Shown: positions 1-5,298 of the stretch, piece after piece
Layout of the letters: each line of letters opens with the position of its first letter
Numbering within the stretch: the first letter of the stretch is position 1
NCBI GenBank assembly: GCA_031281815.1
Contig: JAITEY010000054.1
Coordinates: 1-6,412, forward strand
Reading direction: 5' to 3'
DNA from: Desulfovibrio sp.
GTDB taxonomy: Bacteria; Desulfobacterota; Desulfovibrionia; Desulfovibrionales; Desulfovibrionaceae
Length of the DNA: 6,412 bases
Notes under the pieces: generated by a model
Seen by the model: the letters and a program-made list of their open reading frames with translations, nothing else
Database searches by the model: none
What the model was told of the DNA's origin: nothing
Program-made: the position numbers and the translations under genes

Positions 1-1604
1 CGCTGATGCGCCCCGCGCGACTCCCGGCGTTTGAGCGCCGAACAGGCCATGGTTTCGGCGACTTCCAGGCCGTGTCCCAGTTCAATGAGGCTGAGCACGT
101 CGGTATTGTATACGGCGCCCCGGTCCGAGATATTGATGTTTTTGAAGCGTTCTTTAAGCTCGGCAAGTTTGTCCGCGGTTTTCTTCATCAATTCTTCGGT
201 GCGGTAGATGCCGCAGCCGTCTTCCATGGACAGGCCCATTTCGTCGCGTATGACGGCCCAGCTTTCCTTGCCGCGTCTGTCGAACAGGGCCTTGAAGCTG
301 TTTTCCGCGTCCGCGGCCTGGGCGTCGACGGCCGCGGCGTTGACGGGAGCGCTTTCACGCGCGCGTTCCGCGGCGTGTATGCCGGCCACCCTGCCGAAGA
401 CCACGAGTTCCGCCAGGGAGTTCGAGCCCAGGCGGTTCGCGCCGTGCAGGCCGACGGACGAGCATTCGCCGACGGCGAACAGCCCGCGGATGCTCGTTTC
501 GCAGTGTATGTCCGTGGCTATGCCCCCCATGGTATAGTGGGCCGTGGGCCGCACGGGGATGGGCTCGTCGATGGGGTCGACGCCGACGTAGGCCATGGCC
601 AGTTCCCGAATAAAGGGAAGACGTTCCAGGATTTTTTCCCTGCCCAGGTGGCGGATGTCCAGATTGACCACATCGCCGCGCGGAGTGGGGATGGTGCGTC
701 CGGCGCGCCATTCGTGCCAGAACGCTTGGGAAACCTTGTCCCTGGGACCGAGTTCCATGTATTTGTTTTCCGGCTTGCCCAGGGGCGTTTCCGGCCCTAG
801 GCCGTAATCCTGCAGGTAGCGGTAGCCGTCCTTGTTGACCATGATGCCGCCTTCTCCGCGGCTGGCCTCGGTAATCAGGATGCCGGAGCCGGGCAGCCCG
901 GTCGGGTGGTACTGCACGAATTCCATGTCGCGCAGGGCCGCGCCGTGACGGTAGGCGATGCCCATGCCCTCGCCGGTGACGATGCCCGCGTTGGTGTTGT
1001 AACGATAGACGCGCCCCGCGCCGCCGGTGGCCAGCACGACGGCCCCGGCCCGGATCTGCACGAGGTCGCCTTCCATCATGTTCAGGGCGACGAGTCCGCG
1101 CACCCGGCCTTCGTCGGTGAGCAGGTCGAGGACGAAGTGTTCGTCGAAACGTTTTATGTTCGGGTACTTGAGCGACGTCTGGAACAGGGAATGCAGCATG
1201 TGAAAGCCGCTTTTGTCCGCCGCGAACCAGGTTCGGGCGATTTTCATGCCGCCGAAACGGCGCACGTTGACGCTCCCGTCTTCCTTGCGGCTCCACGGGC
1301 AGCCCCATTGTTCGAGCTGCGTCATTTCGCGCGGACAGTTCTGCACGAAGTATTCCACGACATCCTGCTCGCAGAGCCAGTCTCCGCCGGAAACGGTGTC
1401 GTTGAAATGCAGGTCGAAGGAGTCGGAATCCTGCAGAACGGCCGCCGCTCCGCCTTCCGCGGCAACGGTATGGCTGCGCATCGGGTAGACTTTGGAGATG
1501 AGCGCGACGGTCATGCCCGGATTATTTTCGGCGGCTTCAACGGCCGTGCGGATACCCGCGCCGCCTGCGCCTATGACGGCAATGTCCACATTGATGATTT
1601 GCAC
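1..1604 (-). CDS. frdA: Fumarate reductase flavoprotein subunit FrdA (3' end beyond window)
   Basis: Catalytic FAD subunit of membrane-bound quinol:fumarate reductase, which reduces fumarate to succinate in anaerobic respiration. I translated 534 codons from the minus strand. An N-terminal dinucleotide-binding motif GAGGAG lies at residues 12-17. RSHTVAAEGG (43-52) carries the histidine (H45) that binds FAD covalently in this family. Active-site residues are all present: H233 (QYHPTG), R288 (GPRDK), H356 (TAHYTMGG) and R391 (GANRLGSNS). Compared from memory with E. coli FrdA (602 aa), it is very similar and almost gap-free to about residue 410, so roughly 68 C-terminal residues lie beyond the left edge. 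The FrdB and membrane anchor genes would be expected there too. The start is GTG at 1604, chosen for its GGAGG ribosome site and because it gives the family's N-terminus; a second in-frame GTG at 1589 is less likely. Upstream is the fumarase beta gene, 174 bp away on the same strand, which supplies its substrate. Succinate dehydrogenase is the alternative, but the E. coli FrdA resemblance argues against it. Confidence 0.96.
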   Translation of the reverse strand, partial: MQIINVDIAVIGAGGAGIRTAVEAAENNPGMTVALISKVYPMRSHTVAAEGGAAAVLQDSDSFDLHFNDTVSGGDWLCEQDVVEYFVQNCPREMTQLEQWGCPWSRKEDGSVNVRRFGGMKIARTWFAADKSGFHMLHSLFQTSLKYPNIKRFDEHFVLDLLTDEGRVRGLVALNMMEGDLVQIRAGAVVLATGGAGRVYRYNTNAGIVTGEGMGIAYRHGAALRDMEFVQYHPTGLPGSGILITEASRGEGGIMVNKDGYRYLQDYGLGPETPLGKPENKYMELGPRDKVSQAFWHEWRAGRTIPTPRGDVVNLDIRHLGREKILERLPFIRELAMAYVGVDPIDEPIPVRPTAHYTMGGIATDIHCETSIRGLFAVGECSSVGLHGANRLGSNSLAELVVFGRVAGIHAAERARESAPVNAAAVDAQAADAENSFKALFDRRGKESWAVIRDEMGLSMEDGCGIYRTEELMKKTADKLAELKERFKNINISDRGAVYNTDVLSLIELGHGLEVAETMACSALKRRESRGAHQ

Positions 1605-1610
1605 TGTATG

Positions 1611-1615
1611 CCTCC
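1611..1615 (-). promoter_or_regulatory. Ribosome binding site deciding the GTG start of frdA
   Basis: GGAGG on the minus strand, followed by six bases and then the GTG at 1604. It supports the GTG that yields MQIINVDIAVIGAGG over the in-frame GTG five codons downstream. Confidence 0.8.
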
Positions 1616-1675
1616 ACTGTAACGGTAACAGGTAGTTGCGCCGGCCTGCGCATCATGAGCTTGCTGCGCCCGCGC

Positions 1676-1690
1676 TGCTCTTTGAGAGCA
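1676..1690. other. Small hairpin at the edge of the tandem repeat
   Basis: TGCTCT (1676-1681), loop TTG, then AGAGCA (1685-1690): a 6-bp stem sharing its right arm with the first 14-bp repeat unit. It competes with the longer pairing between the repeat units and their inverted copy. No T-run follows on either strand, so it is not called a terminator. Confidence 0.55.
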
Positions 1691-1725
1691 TTTCAACGAG
1701 AGCATTTCAACGAGAGCATTGCAAC
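1684..1725. repeat. Three tandem copies of a 14-bp repeat
   Basis: On the plus strand GAGAGCATTTCAAC occurs at 1684-1697 and 1698-1711. A third copy with one change (GAGAGCATTGCAAC) occupies 1712-1725. The copies abut without spacers. A partial inverted copy, TGAAATGCTC, lies at 1746-1755. The array is in the spacer between fumarase beta and frdA and does not code. Confidence 0.93.
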
Positions 1726-1754
1726 ATGTACAGTATGCAGACAGGTGAAATGCT

Positions 1755-1771
1755 CCGGCGAAAGACGCCGG
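1755..1771. other. Stem-loop just downstream of the fumarase beta stop
   Basis: CCGGCG (1755-1760), loop AAAGA, CGCCGG (1766-1771): a perfect 6-bp GC stem seven bases after the beta stop codon in transcript direction. What follows on the minus strand is AGCATTTC rather than a U-tract, so it is more likely a 3'-end stabiliser or partial attenuator than an intrinsic terminator. Confidence 0.55.
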
Positions 1772-1778
1772 CGCGGAA

Positions 1779-2333
1779 TCACAGGCCGACGGCCTTGAGG
1801 TCCGGCTGCACATAGAGTTCGCCGCCGACGGAGTCGTTGATCACCAGCAGCGGCAGACGTTCCACCTTCAATTTCCGCAGAGCTTCCGGCCCCATTTCGG
1901 GGAAAGCGACGACCTCGGCTTCCTTGATGCATACCGACAACAGGGCGCCCGCGCCGCCGGTGGCGCCGAAGTACACCGCGCCGTAGTCTTTGAGGGATTG
2001 TTTCACGGCTTCGTTGCGTATGCCCTTGCCGATGCTGCCTTTCGCGCCCAGCGAATGCAGGCGGGGGGCGAAGGAATCCATGCGGTAGCTGGTGGTCGGA
2101 CCGCCCGCCCCGTTGACGTAGCCGGGCGGGGGCGGGGTGGGACCGACATAATAGATGACGGCTCCCTGCAGATCTATGGGCAGTTTTTCGCCGGCGTCGA
2201 GCATGTCGTTGAGTTTTTTATGCGCCGCGTCGCGGGCGGTGTAGATGGTTCCGCTGAGATACACGATGTCGCCGGAGCGCAGTTTGCGGGCGTCCGCATC
2301 GGACAGGGGCGCCGTTAGTTCATAGGTAGCCAT
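1779..2333 (-). CDS. Class I fumarate hydratase, beta subunit
   Basis: Small subunit (184 aa) of the heteromeric, [4Fe-4S]-dependent, oxygen-sensitive fumarase that interconverts malate and fumarate. It corresponds to the C-terminal domain of single-chain FumA/FumB. Visible family motifs are TARDAAHKK (32-40, with R34), YYVGP (61-65), GPTTSYRMDSF (78-88, with T80/T81 and R84) and GKGIR (102-106, with K103). These are the arginine, threonine and lysine positions known to line the active site in class I fumarases. YFGATGGAGALLS (121-133) is also typical. The start ATG overlaps the last base of the alpha stop codon (TAATG) and has a strong GAGGAGGT ribosome site inside the alpha gene, so the subunits are translationally coupled. 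L-tartrate dehydratase TtdB is the main alternative (about 200 aa in E. coli); TARDAAH and TSYRMDSF fit fumarase better. Confidence 0.93.
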   Translation of the reverse strand: MATYELTAPLSDADARKLRSGDIVYLSGTIYTARDAAHKKLNDMLDAGEKLPIDLQGAVIYYVGPTPPPPGYVNGAGGPTTSYRMDSFAPRLHSLGAKGSIGKGIRNEAVKQSLKDYGAVYFGATGGAGALLSVCIKEAEVVAFPEMGPEALRKLKVERLPLLVINDSVGGELYVQPDLKAVGL

Positions 2334-3169
2334 TACAGTTCGACCTCCTCGTGCCTGGAAGAATGGCACTGAATATTGACGGCCAGAGGAAGGCTCGCAA
2401 TATGGCAGGGTGAAACGAGCATCTTGAGTCCCAGGGCCGTGGTCTTGCCGCCCAGCCCCATGGGTCCGATGCCCAGCGCGTTGACGAGTCCCAGCAGTTC
2501 GGCTTCCTTGGCGGCGAGGTCCGGGTCGGGATTCACGTCGTCGAGTTTGCGCAGCAGGGCTTTTTTGGCGAGTTTTGCCGAGTGCTCGAAGGTGCCGCCG
2601 ATGCCGATGCCGATGATGATCGGGGGACAGGGGTTGGAGCGCGACTCCGCGACGCGGGTCAGCACGAATTTCTTTATTCCTTCCCATCCTTCGGCCGGCG
2701 CCAGCATGGTTACGCGGCTCATGTTTTCCGCGCCGCCGCCTTTGGCCATGAACGCTATGCGCAGCTTGTCGCCGGGCACGACGTCGTAATGGACGACGGC
2801 CGGGGTATTGTCACCGGTATTTTTGCGGGTGAAAGGGTCGCACGCCGATTTGCGCAGATACCCTTCCCGGTAGCCTTGGCGGACGCCTTCGTTGATCGCT
2901 TCGTTCAGGTCGCCTTCCACGCGCGCGTCCTGTCCGACTTCCACGAAGAAGACCGCCAAACCACAGTCCTGACACAGGGCCAGCCCGGTTTCGGCGGCCA
3001 GGTCGATGTTTTCGAGAAGTTGCTTGAAGACCTCTTTGGCGGTGGCCGAGTCTTCCCCGGCGGCACATTCCGCCATGCGCCGTTTCACGTCATCCGGCTG
3101 GTTGCGGTTTGCGCGGATGCACATGTCGCGTACGGCTTTCGTTATGTCTTTTGCGGATACTGTTCTCAT
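2333..3169 (-). CDS. Class I fumarate hydratase, alpha subunit
   Basis: Large, iron-sulfur-binding subunit (278 aa) of two-subunit class I fumarase. The cluster cysteines expected for the family are visible: C66 in CQDCG, C181 in NPCPP, and most likely C268 in NIQCHSSRH, which aligns with the third conserved cysteine of TtdA. KGGGAENMS (143-151) and GIGIGGTFEH (187-196) are typical of fumarase alpha subunits. The ATG at 3169 follows AAAGG seven bases upstream. A longer in-frame extension to 3292 is Arg/Pro-rich, unlike the family, and was rejected. The first cysteine motif reads CQDCG where E. coli FumA and TtdA have CQDTG, adding C69 beside the cluster. The gene lies between a dicarboxylate antiporter (132 bp upstream) and its beta subunit (1-bp overlap). 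E. coli ttdABT has a similar gene set, so tartrate dehydratase cannot be fully excluded. Confidence 0.92.
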   Translation of the reverse strand: MRTVSAKDITKAVRDMCIRANRNQPDDVKRRMAECAAGEDSATAKEVFKQLLENIDLAAETGLALCQDCGLAVFFVEVGQDARVEGDLNEAINEGVRQGYREGYLRKSACDPFTRKNTGDNTPAVVHYDVVPGDKLRIAFMAKGGGAENMSRVTMLAPAEGWEGIKKFVLTRVAESRSNPCPPIIIGIGIGGTFEHSAKLAKKALLRKLDDVNPDPDLAAKEAELLGLVNALGIGPMGLGGKTTALGLKMLVSPCHIASLPLAVNIQCHSSRHEEVEL

Positions 3170-3301
3170 AATCTGCCTTTCTCCCTGCCTCCTCCGGGGC
3201 CTTGCTTCAGGCCGGCGGAAGCGGCATGCGCCGGGCCGTTGCCCGGCTCGGTAAGGGGCCTGCGGCGGGCGCTCCGGAGATGCCCGCCGCAAACCGCGTG
3301 T
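3170..3301 (-). other. Transporter-fumarase spacer with three stem-loops
   Basis: The spacer holds three successive inverted repeats. The first is TGCGGCGGGC/GCCCGCCGCA (3261-3270 with 3282-3291), a 10-bp stem whose 11-base loop contains CTCCGGAG. The second is GCCGGGC/GCCCGGC (3230-3236 with 3241-3247), a 7-bp stem with a 4-base loop. The third is GGCCT/AGGCC (3198-3202 with 3209-3213), a 5-bp stem with a 6-base loop. None is followed by a U-tract on the minus strand and no promoter-like AT-rich box is visible. This favours a continuous transcript in which the hairpins protect or process the ends. The effect on mRNA is inferred. Confidence 0.6.
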
Positions 3302-4738
3302 TCAGGAAAGCGCCAAGGGCATGTAGAACATGCTCACCGCGGCGTAGACCGCAAAATACACCAGCCCGAAGATGGTTCCGAGAATCCAGAAATCCTTTTG
3401 GGTAATGTATCCGCAGTTGTAATAAATGGGGCTGGGGCCGGTGCCGTAGGGGGTGATGATGCCCATGATGCCGAGGCTGCCGGCCAGCAGCATGCCGAGG
3501 AAACGCATGTCCATGCCCGGCACGGCCACGGCCGTCGCCAGCAGGATGGGCAGCATGGCGGTCGTGTGCGCCGTCAGGCTGGCGAAGAAATAGTGGGAGA
3601 AGAAAAATACCACCAGCAGGCCGAAAACAATGAAGGCCATGCTGTGCCCCGCGAGGTAGCCGGCGCTCACGTCGGCGAACCACTTAAGGAAGCCGACCCG
3701 CCCGAGGCCGCTTGCCATGGCCACCAGGGTGGCGAACCAAGCCAGGGTGTTCCAGGCGCCCTTGTTGGAGATGACGTCGTCCCAGCTTACCACGCTGAAG
3801 ATGAGCATGAGGCAGAGGACGGCGATGGCCACCAGTGTGGCGTTCATCAGCTTGGCCCCGAAAATCCACATGCAGAGGGCCAGCAGGGCCAGCAGGGCCA
3901 TGGTGATTTCCTTGCGGGTCAGCGGGCCCAGTTTGGTGAGTTCGCCGGAAGCCCATGCGGGCGTGTCCGGGAAGACTTTCTGCGTGGGGGGATACACGAT
4001 GTAGGCCAGCAAGGGGGTGAGAATGAAGAGTATCGCGCCGGCCGGCAACATGGATATGAACCAGTCCATCCAGGTTATTTCAATGCCGGGCGCGGCCTTG
4101 CCTATCAGGGACATGGCCAGCAGGTTGGGGGCCAAGCCGGTGTAGAACAGCGAACTGGTGACCGTTGTGGTCGCCAGGCAGGTCCACATCAGATACCCGC
4201 CGATAAGGCGCGGCTGGGAATCGGGCAGCGAGTTGTACATGGGCGGGATGTTTTTTACCACCGGGTAAATCGTGCCGCCGCTGCGCGCCGTATTCGAGGG
4301 AATGAAGGGCGCCAGCACAAGATCGGCCAGGGCGGCGGCGTAGCCGAGACCCAGGGCTTTGCCGCCCAGCAGCTTCATCAGCAGCAGGGCGATTCTTCTG
4401 CCCAGACCGGTTTTTTCGTAGCCCATGGCGAACATGTAGGCCACGAAGATGAGCCAGACCGTGCCGTCGGTGAACCCGGAAAGCGCCCATTGCAGGGACG
4501 ACCCCAGCGTCGCCGCCTTGCCGCCGGCCTGCGGCACCAACTGAAGCCCGGCTGCCGCGGTAATGCCGATAAAGCCGACGGCGGCGCCCGGCAGAGGCTC
4601 AAGAATGAGGGCCAGGACGACGCCCAGGAAGATAGCCAGATAGCGCATGGCGTCCACGCTCAGACCTTCGGGCGGCGGTATGAAAAAGACGATTGCGGTG
4701 ACAATCAACGGCAAAATGGCTTTCATTTGTTTGTTCAT
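3302..4738 (-). CDS. DASS-family dicarboxylate antiporter (CitT/TtdT type)
   Basis: Inner-membrane carrier of the divalent anion:Na+ symporter (DASS/SLC13) superfamily. It most resembles the E. coli CitT and TtdT antiporters, which exchange citrate or L-tartrate for succinate. Length 478 aa against about 487 in those proteins. It is strongly hydrophobic, with about a dozen membrane segments by eye. The first substrate motif, APFIPSNTARSGGT, spans 143-156 (SNT at 148-150). The second, SLTAHTTAML (387-396), has the SLTAHT form of the CitT group. GLGRRIALLL (111-120) and TPYGTGP (429-435) also match CitT. The ATG at 4738 has GGAG seven bases upstream. The promoter is at 4942-4970 with a ~197-nt leader. 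It heads the gene run leading into fumarase and frdA, so dicarboxylate uptake with succinate export is the likely job. The exact substrate cannot be read from sequence. Confidence 0.93.
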   Translation of the reverse strand: MNKQMKAILPLIVTAIVFFIPPPEGLSVDAMRYLAIFLGVVLALILEPLPGAAVGFIGITAAAGLQLVPQAGGKAATLGSSLQWALSGFTDGTVWLIFVAYMFAMGYEKTGLGRRIALLLMKLLGGKALGLGYAAALADLVLAPFIPSNTARSGGTIYPVVKNIPPMYNSLPDSQPRLIGGYLMWTCLATTTVTSSLFYTGLAPNLLAMSLIGKAAPGIEITWMDWFISMLPAGAILFILTPLLAYIVYPPTQKVFPDTPAWASGELTKLGPLTRKEITMALLALLALCMWIFGAKLMNATLVAIAVLCLMLIFSVVSWDDVISNKGAWNTLAWFATLVAMASGLGRVGFLKWFADVSAGYLAGHSMAFIVFGLLVVFFFSHYFFASLTAHTTAMLPILLATAVAVPGMDMRFLGMLLAGSLGIMGIITPYGTGPSPIYYNCGYITQKDFWILGTIFGLVYFAVYAAVSMFYMPLALS

Positions 4739-4768
4739 GGATATGCTCCGTTGCTTTGTGGACTGTCG

Positions 4769-4785
4769 GCCCGGATGGGCCGGGC
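4769..4785. other. Leader stem-loop near the transporter ribosome site
   Basis: GCCCGG (4769-4774), loop ATGGG, CCGGGC (4780-4785): a 6-bp GC stem that ends about 30 bases before the transporter start in the transcript. No U-tract follows. A second hairpin, GCCGG/CCGGC, lies at 4818-4832. Confidence 0.5.
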
Positions 4786-4817
4786 AAAACGTTGGAAATC
4801 TCCGGGGAGTGTCGTCG

Positions 4818-4832
4818 GCCGGTTATGCCGGC
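4818..4832. other. Second stem-loop in the transporter leader
   Basis: GCCGG (4818-4822), loop TTATG, CCGGC (4828-4832): a 5-bp stem. Together with the hairpin at 4769-4785 it makes the leader structured, which could modulate translation. This is an inference without a recognised riboswitch class. Confidence 0.4.
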
Positions 4833-4941
4833 GCGCCTGTCGGCCGCGCCCGCACGGTATTGAACCGGGGCCGCCTCCGCGCCCCCGCGCTTGGGTTCTC
4901 GGGCTGCGGAACAACCTCCAAGCCGCAAGCCGAATGTTTGC

Positions 4942-4970
4942 GTTATAGCATGCTTCAGGAGTGCAGGCAA
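4942..4970 (-). promoter_or_regulatory. Sigma-70-type promoter for the transporter
   Basis: On the minus strand TTGCCT (4970-4965) and TATAAC (4947-4942) are separated by exactly 17 bases. A TG one base before the -10 makes it an extended -10 element (TGCTATAAC). The predicted transcript start is near 4935, giving a leader of roughly 197 nt before the transporter ATG. It is the best promoter match I found in front of the transporter. Confidence 0.65.
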
Positions 4971-4978
4971 GAGACCGG

Positions 4979-4996
4979 AAAAGTTGCGACACTTTT
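4979..4996. promoter_or_regulatory. Operator-like dyad upstream of the transporter promoter
   Basis: AAAAGT (4979-4984), spacer TGCGAC, ACTTTT (4991-4996): perfect 6-bp arms with a 6-bp spacer, centred about 52 bp upstream of the predicted start and just beyond the -35 box. The position suits an activator. I cannot match the half-sites to a named regulator. Confidence 0.45.
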
Positions 4997-5016
4997 TTAT
5001 CGATGCTGATGCTGTC

Positions 5017-5066
5017 GAAAACGGCTGTGTGAAAAAAACAGCATGCATGCCGCTCATGCCGTTTTC
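5017..5066. repeat. Inverted repeat GAAAACGGC/GCCGTTTTC with nested palindrome
   Basis: GAAAACGGC (5017-5025) and GCCGTTTTC (5058-5066) are perfect 9-bp inverted copies 32 bases apart. The spacer holds an A7 run and the perfect 10-bp palindrome GCATGCATGC (5041-5050). The pattern suggests a binding site or extrudable structure between the two divergent promoters. The function is unknown. Confidence 0.5.
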
Positions 5067-5081
5067 TTTTCGTTTCGGCCG

Positions 5082-5103
5082 CGGCGGGAGCGCGCTCCCG
5101 CCG
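5082..5103. repeat. Perfect 22-bp palindrome
   Basis: CGGCGGGAGCG followed directly by its reverse complement CGCTCCCGCCG, with no mismatch. It lies about 165 bp upstream of the predicted sigma-54 start, within the usual range for an enhancer-binding activator. No T-run follows on either strand, so it is not called a terminator. Confidence 0.6.
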
Positions 5104-5114
5104 TTCGGCGCGTT

Positions 5115-5151
5115 GCCGCGCGCAGGTCGCGCCCGCCGCGCGCAGGTCGCG
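5115..5151. repeat. 17-bp direct repeat with a 20-bp period
   Basis: GCCGCGCGCAGGTCGCG occurs identically at 5115-5131 and 5135-5151, so the copies start 20 bp apart (about two helical turns). They lie 107-143 bp upstream of the predicted sigma-54 transcription start. Enhancer-binding proteins commonly bind at such distances. Confidence 0.8.
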
Positions 5152-5231
5152 GACGCCCTCCAGGCCCGCCCGGCCGTTTTGCGGCGACCGGGGGAAAAAG
5201 TTTAGACAAAGTCAAGAGAAAGCGACGGCCG

Positions 5232-5247
5232 CGGCACTGTTTTTGCT
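5232..5247 (+). promoter_or_regulatory. Sigma-54 (RpoN) -24/-12 promoter
   Basis: CGGCACTGTTTTTGCT matches the RpoN consensus TGGCACGNNNNTTGCW at ten of its twelve defined positions. Both the GG (5233-5234) and the GC (5245-5246) are present with the correct spacing; the two differences are the first and seventh bases. The predicted start is near 5258, about 40 bases before the GTG of the unknown gene. Confidence 0.72.
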
Positions 5248-5287
5248 AGGAGGGGGGGTATACGGGGATAGGGAAAAAAATGCAGGC

Positions 5288-5293
5288 AAGGAG
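5288..5293 (+). promoter_or_regulatory. Ribosome binding site deciding the GTG start at 5299
   Basis: AAGGAG followed by five T residues and then GTG. A nearby ATG at 5280 lies in another frame, has no comparable Shine-Dalgarno sequence, and gives an Arg/Gly-rich shadow, so GTG is preferred. Confidence 0.75.
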
Positions 5294-5298
5294 TTTTT

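Larger units (their letters stand above)
1605..1778 (-). other. Fumarase beta-frdA intercistronic spacer
   Basis: A 174-bp non-coding spacer between two genes of the same pathway and strand. In transcript order it holds a CCGGCG hairpin just after the fumarase stop, a GAGCATTTCA element, three tandem copies of a 14-mer containing its reverse complement, a small TGCTCT/AGAGCA hairpin, and the frdA ribosome site. I found no convincing sigma-70 or sigma-54 promoter and no hairpin followed by a U-tract. Read-through from fumarase into frdA is therefore the simplest reading. Folding or processing at the repeats could set the relative amounts of the two products; that part is inference. Confidence 0.6.
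4739..5298. other. Divergent intergenic regulatory region (560 bp)
   Basis: No credible gene lies here; open frames in it are Arg/Pro-rich shadows. From left to right it holds the leader of the transporter with two short GC hairpins, a leftward sigma-70-type promoter, an operator-like dyad, a palindrome-rich AT/GC mosaic, a 22-bp palindrome, a 17-bp direct repeat, a rightward sigma-54-type promoter, and the ribosome site of the unknown gene. Confidence 0.8.

Noticed and set aside
1721..1745. Sigma-54 or sigma-70 promoter directly upstream of frdA
   Set aside because: A TTGCA box exists on the minus strand but lacks GG at the -24 position, and no paired -35/-10 with suitable spacing was found.
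1684..1755. CRISPR-like array
   Set aside because: The units are 14 bp and directly abutting, with no unique spacers and no cas genes nearby.
3170..3292. N-terminal extension of fumarase alpha by 41 codons
   Set aside because: The added residues are Arg/Pro-rich and absent from the family. The ATG at 3169 has its own ribosome site and gives the usual length.
2582..4948. Long open frame of 788 codons on the plus strand, opposite the transporter and fumarase alpha
   Set aside because: It is antisense to two clearly recognisable genes, is rich in His/Gln/Gly/Arg with no family resemblance, and reflects the GC-rich codon pattern of the opposite strand.
4735..4992. 85-codon minus-strand frame whose TGA overlaps the transporter ATG (ATGA), resembling a coupled leader peptide
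   Set aside because: Its ATG lies upstream of the predicted transcript start, the product is Arg/Pro/Gly-rich, and no good ribosome site precedes it. The overlap is probably chance.
4979..4998. AAAAGT...ACTTTTTT as a rightward intrinsic terminator
   Set aside because: The stem is short and AU-rich, and there is no gene upstream on the plus strand to terminate. A regulator site is the better reading.
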